A stretch of DNA of 60,000 nucleotides, taken from NCBI GenBank assembly GCA_014529385.2, contig CM043953.1:92496842-92556841 (forward strand), written 5' to 3'. This document shows, one piece after another, positions 56,101 through 60,000 of this stretch; positions within the stretch are counted from its first letter, which is position 1, and every line of letters begins with the position of its first letter. The DNA is from Adiantum capillus-veneris. Lineage: Eukaryota > Streptophyta > Polypodiopsida > Polypodiales > Pteridaceae. Under the pieces are notes generated by a model. The model was given only the letters and a program-made list of their open reading frames with translations. It was not told the origin of the DNA and ran no database searches. The position numbers and the translations under genes were made by a program.

Positions 56101-56947
56101 ATACTCTCGAGAAATTTGACCACTTCCTTTCGATTTAATGAAGGCAACAAGTTAGCTAGAGTAGAAGTATAGACCCCTTGGGTGGGTTCCCTTACATGAG
56201 TTGCTATTGGGGATGGTGTTGGGGCCTTTCTTACATGGTACAACTCTACAGATGCTTGGTTATACTCATTATGTTAACTATGAGGCTTGTAGCTCTCTCA
56301 CTCAATGCACAAATTTGGTGCTCTAATTAATGCATCAATGCATTTCAATATCCTTTATTTTAATCAAATAATATTCCGCATCATAAGCGGGATCCTTTTC
56401 TATGTTAGCCATGCAAACATTAAGAATACAAGTACCACACTTGTTGGGAGTGGAAGAGCCTGCTAGCTCAAAGTCAAAGTAATATGTAGGCAGTAGGTTT
56501 GAGTCACAAGAGAAAAAAATTAGCATGGTATAAAGACTTAGGGCATTCAAATTATGCCCAAAGTTTAAAGTGTAAAAAGCTAGTGAGGGGGGGGGGGGGG
56601 GGGGGGGGGGAGTTATGAAACTTTCAAAAGATTTATTCCTACACATCATAAGACTGCGAAAAAAGCCAATGATGTGACTTTCATAGGGCAACTACTGCAA
56701 ATTGGACGATCCAAGCATGTGTTCCGTTTTAGTCAACTTCGACGCCATGCGAGAGATCCTCCAAGAGAGGCGCGAGGGATTAAGGACACCATGGAGACTG
56801 AATAAAACTTAAGAGGTTCTTGAGTGGGAGTATGATTGTTGATCTTCCACATAATTTTCAACTTGACAAATTGAATACGCTCTATTATTATTATTGAATA
56901 CTCCCTAGCTTGAATGGGTAAACACTGTGAGTCATGAGACAAAAGTA
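56101..56947. other. Unassigned spacer between the two giant elements
   Basis: Contains a run of 24 G (56587-56610) and a 118-codon minus-strand frame (56335-56691) whose proline run is just the G-tract read in reverse. Its second half (YYFDFELAGSSTPNKCGTC) could be an old coding remnant, but I recognise no family. Confidence 0.4.
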
Positions 56948-59900
56948 AAGACCATATTAGGTATTTTGGTAAAAATCTCACATTATGGGAATCTCCAAAT
57001 CGACTAAATTCATGTAATTTGGGAATTTTCCACTTAAAGTGGGAAAAATTGAGGTGTGTGGTTAGTAAATAAAGTGAAAATCTCATAGGATTGTGGTGTT
57101 GATAAACACCAAAAGTCAAGAGGATGTACAACACATGGATTTGAATAATAACTATAAATTACATAAAACAAAGGAAGATACAAAAAAGATTTTGTTTACA
57201 AACTGACTAGTATAGTCACAATAGAAGCTCCACCTAATTCTACTCCACATTTGATACCATATCTGAACTTTGATCCAAGTGTGGTTGATATGCACGAGTG
57301 AGGCCTTCTTTGGCTTTTAGAGCATGCCTTTCTTGAATCTTTATTCTAGAAAATGGTCCTTCTTTGTTGGGTCTCCAGGACCAAACAATTGCATCTATAG
57401 TTTCCCACACTTGTGGGTCCTTATAGTTGACAGCCCAATAACCCTTCCAACAATTGCTGTAAGCTTGAGTATCTGTCATCCCACTTTTTCTCGCGCAAGG
57501 TGCCCAATATTGAATCAAGAGTTTTCTGTAGTTTGGTGATGTAGGCTCATTATCAATGTCAGATAAGCCATTGCAAGCCACACTGGATAGATTTCTGTGT
57601 CACTCGAACAAGCATAAGAAAGTCACCTTGGTGCACATCAGACATAGGGTCAAACTCTTCCCTTGGCCTATCTCGTTGAGCCCACAAAAATGATCGTTCA
57701 ACTCTTCAGGCCTGGAATTCTTTTGCTCCATGTTGCAATTCATTGTAGTGCTTTGTAGTGAGAATATCTTTGAGTTTTGGCCAAAAACATTTCATACAAG
57801 ACTCCCTCTGATTGATTGCCGCAAAATCCAGCCAGCATTCCCTAATTGCGCAATTAAAGTTTGAGATATTTGGCCCCAAAGACATCTTTATACAACACTG
57901 GTTTGAGTCATATGATTTTTGATAGTAACTTTTTTTCCAATCTCTTCAATTACCTTACTCCAATAATCTATCACGGGTCTATAATATCTCGGAATACTTG
58001 AACCATTCCTAAATTTTTCCAAAATTTTATATAGTTCTTTAGCCCCAAAATGACTTCTTCGTGGGCCTTGACATACTCCGCCATTTGTACTAGAGGTGGA
58101 TCTCCATGTGGTAACATTGGCTTGCCTTCTGTGTCTGTTTTCCAAAGGCGAATACTTCCACTCCAACTTGATACACCTACATGTGCCTTATATTGCATCA
58201 TTGGTGTCTCATCCTGCATGAAGAACCTGAAGTGAAGCGGTTTGGAATGTCCAACAAGTATGTCTTGTCCATCACAAAGATAGCCATCACAATATTGCTT
58301 GAAATCGGGGATCTTTGTGAGAAAAAATGGAGCTGGAGATGAAGATGAGCTGTTTCGTAATGTATCCATCAAATGTGGCAAAGTATAGGTTTGTGTAACT
58401 CTCAGCTTCTCTGAAAACCTACTAAACATGGCGTCTATGTCCTCATGTGTATGCCCAACCATTAAAAATCCCAGCTGGATGGTTTTGAAAACACCCCTTG
58501 CAACAAGCATTGACAAATAGGCAAATAAGTATCGATTTTTGTTTTCCCCTGCACAATTATCCAATTGTAGCAACAAGTTCTCTGGCAATCTGCGAAATGT
58601 TGACCCCAATTCCTCTTCTGCAATTTCTGACGACTGCACAATGGGCTCTTTTCCATCACTCAAGTTATGGTAGCCCAAAGCATCCCTTGAGTTCAAAGCA
58701 TGTAGTAATGAAATATTGCTCCTTGGAAGTCCATTTGTTACTAGATCACCAAGAGGATGCTTATCTATCCTCTCTAGGTTATGTAAACAATTAGCAATTG
58801 AGCCAATTGTAAGATTTGGATGAGCTGGCCACAAACCATTCAAGACAAAGTGTCCATAATGACCTTCTCCATGTCCATGAGTGATCATGCCAATCAATGC
58901 CACCTGCAGATTATATCCTGAATCCACACCCTTGGGAACAATGAGTAATCTAGGAATGGCAGTCTTCTTTTGATCCATCTTATCATGGATTATGCATACA
59001 TGTTTTTGTGGTTGAGTTTCTGAATACGTGCGGCATGCATAATATAGGCTTCTGCAACTCTTTTGTTGTGCCATGTGAACTTCTCTCTCCCTCAAGAGAA
59101 GAGCTCTCTCTTCAAGAGAAGGTTTAGCTTCTAACCTTGCCTTGATTGAGCTACAAATATTGCACTTAGAGAACTCACTCGTCTTTGTTAAAGTGACATG
59201 TGGGTACTCTTTGTTCCAAATTTTACCAAAAGAAGATTGGGATAGCTTCTTCTCATAGCCCATTTGGTCAAGTGTCGTGTTGATTTCACATAAAATATCC
59301 ACTTGTTTGTATGTTGATGGAATCACCAATTGAGTCTCTCTTGAGCCATCTAGCAGTGTTCTCCTTCTATGTGGCATCTTCTCAGAGTTGTTTTCCACAA
59401 ACTCATTTAGTAGTGCTCTTGCTAAACTAGTATGTTGAAGTCCCCTTCTCAATGTACATGTGTTCCCATGTACATATTGGCGCACACCATTTTCAAAGTT
59501 CTCCTTGTATCGATAAAACGATGTCTTTGGTATTCCATGTAGCTCATACCATGCTCTACAACAAACAATAGAGCCATTTAGCCTGAATTGGTATCGTGAC
59601 TTCTCATCTTTCTGATAACATATAGAAAGAACATCATAAACATAATTAGTGCGTGATTTTTGAGACTCTCCCCAAAACTGTTGTCGTAACCTTGTCACCA
59701 TATCACGATCTGCAAACTGGCAACATTTTTGTGCACAACAATCAATGCATGATACCCTTTGAATTGATTTGTTTGAAAGGTAAAAAGTCAAAGCTGGTGC
59801 TGCTTTTGATTTTTGAGTCCTGTTCATGAAAGTGTATCGTCTCTTCCTTGACAACTGGACAACATTACTCCATCAAGTTTTTTTCCAACATTGTCATCGT

Positions 59901-60000
59901 TGGATACATCCTCATATGTAGCATGCATGCCATCAACAGGAACAAAGCGTTGTAATGGGCTCCCATTCAACATTGTTGTCTGCTTGATGGGCCACTTTAG
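56948..60000. mobile_element. Second giant element, left end (cut by window)
   Basis: Begins with the same AAGACCATATTAGGTA terminus and subterminal inverted repeat as the element at 21813, and continues nearly identically through the transposase region. It is in the same orientation and starts 1.66 kb after the first element. A target duplication cannot be checked because the right end is outside; the four bases before it are AGTA (56944-56947). Confidence 0.9.
57240..60000 (-). pseudogene. Damaged transposase copy of the second element
   Basis: Homologous to 22105-25332, with the N-terminus beyond the window. The core (57971-59854) is intact and keeps HDKMDQKK, LQLDNCAGENKN and GHTHEDIDAMF. 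Between 57565 and 57830 there are at least six small indels, mostly shortened homopolymers. A ~112-bp insertion lies at about 57820-57930, and single-base losses occur at about 58009 and 59868. The reading frame is broken in several places. The damage may be real or partly assembly error. Confidence 0.85.

Noticed and set aside
56335-56691. Protein with a polyproline run
   Set aside because: The prolines are the reverse complement of a 24-G tract whose length is unstable; no supporting homology.

Overview
The window looks like nuclear DNA of a land plant. It holds decayed Ty1/copia polyproteins, GT-AG introns with AT-rich polypyrimidine acceptors, plant-type FCP1/NIF-like HAD domains and a plant-type transposase N-terminus. 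The transposase and ParB-like/SET proteins make me think of a non-seed plant (fern, lycophyte or moss), but the host is not proven. I see no rRNA, tRNA, CRISPR array or ordinary housekeeping gene. Almost everything is mobile or duplicated DNA.

Layout. (1) 1-9643 is copy A of a large segmental duplication. It carries a minus-strand copia element broken by frameshifts, by an old internal tandem duplication of about 905 bp, by a 774-bp hAT-like element (2896-3669) and by a 454-bp foldback element (5143-5596). It ends in a tandem array of a ~607-bp repeat. (2) 9644-12828 separates the copies and contains a CACTA-like end and the 3' part of a non-autonomous LTR element (ORF, polypurine tract, LTR). 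(3) 12829-21812 is copy B, nearly identical to A and with the same nested insertions. (4) 21813-55292 is a 33.5-kb DNA transposon inserted into copy B. It has 16-bp perfect terminal inverted repeats (AAGACCATATTAGGTA) and a 4-bp target duplication (CCCA). Copy A at 8990-8993 preserves the uninterrupted target site, so the ends are fixed to the base. (5) 55297-56947 is the rest of copy B. (6) 56948-60000 is the left end of a second element of the same family, with a damaged transposase copy, running off the window.

The giant element carries a 1075-residue transposase-like gene near its left end on the minus strand. The cargo is on the plus strand: a gene joining a ParB/Srx-like DGQH domain through a large middle region to a SET domain, and two exons for FCP1-like phosphatase domains. 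These lie among long arrays built on the core GGACAAGTGGTGGACC. The arrays run forward from 25.4 to about 45 kb and inverted from 47.6 to 54.8 kb, so they mirror each other around the cargo. Much of the array DNA appears to be intronic.

Three downstream exons (SET, FCP1-like a, FCP1-like b) all have acceptors in the same phase as the single donor after the ParB-like exon. This allows the untested idea that they are alternative C-terminal modules of one gene. The element as a whole, a cargo-bearing giant TIR transposon with mirrored satellite-like arrays and chromatin/phosphatase-type genes, is the best candidate for an undescribed system here.
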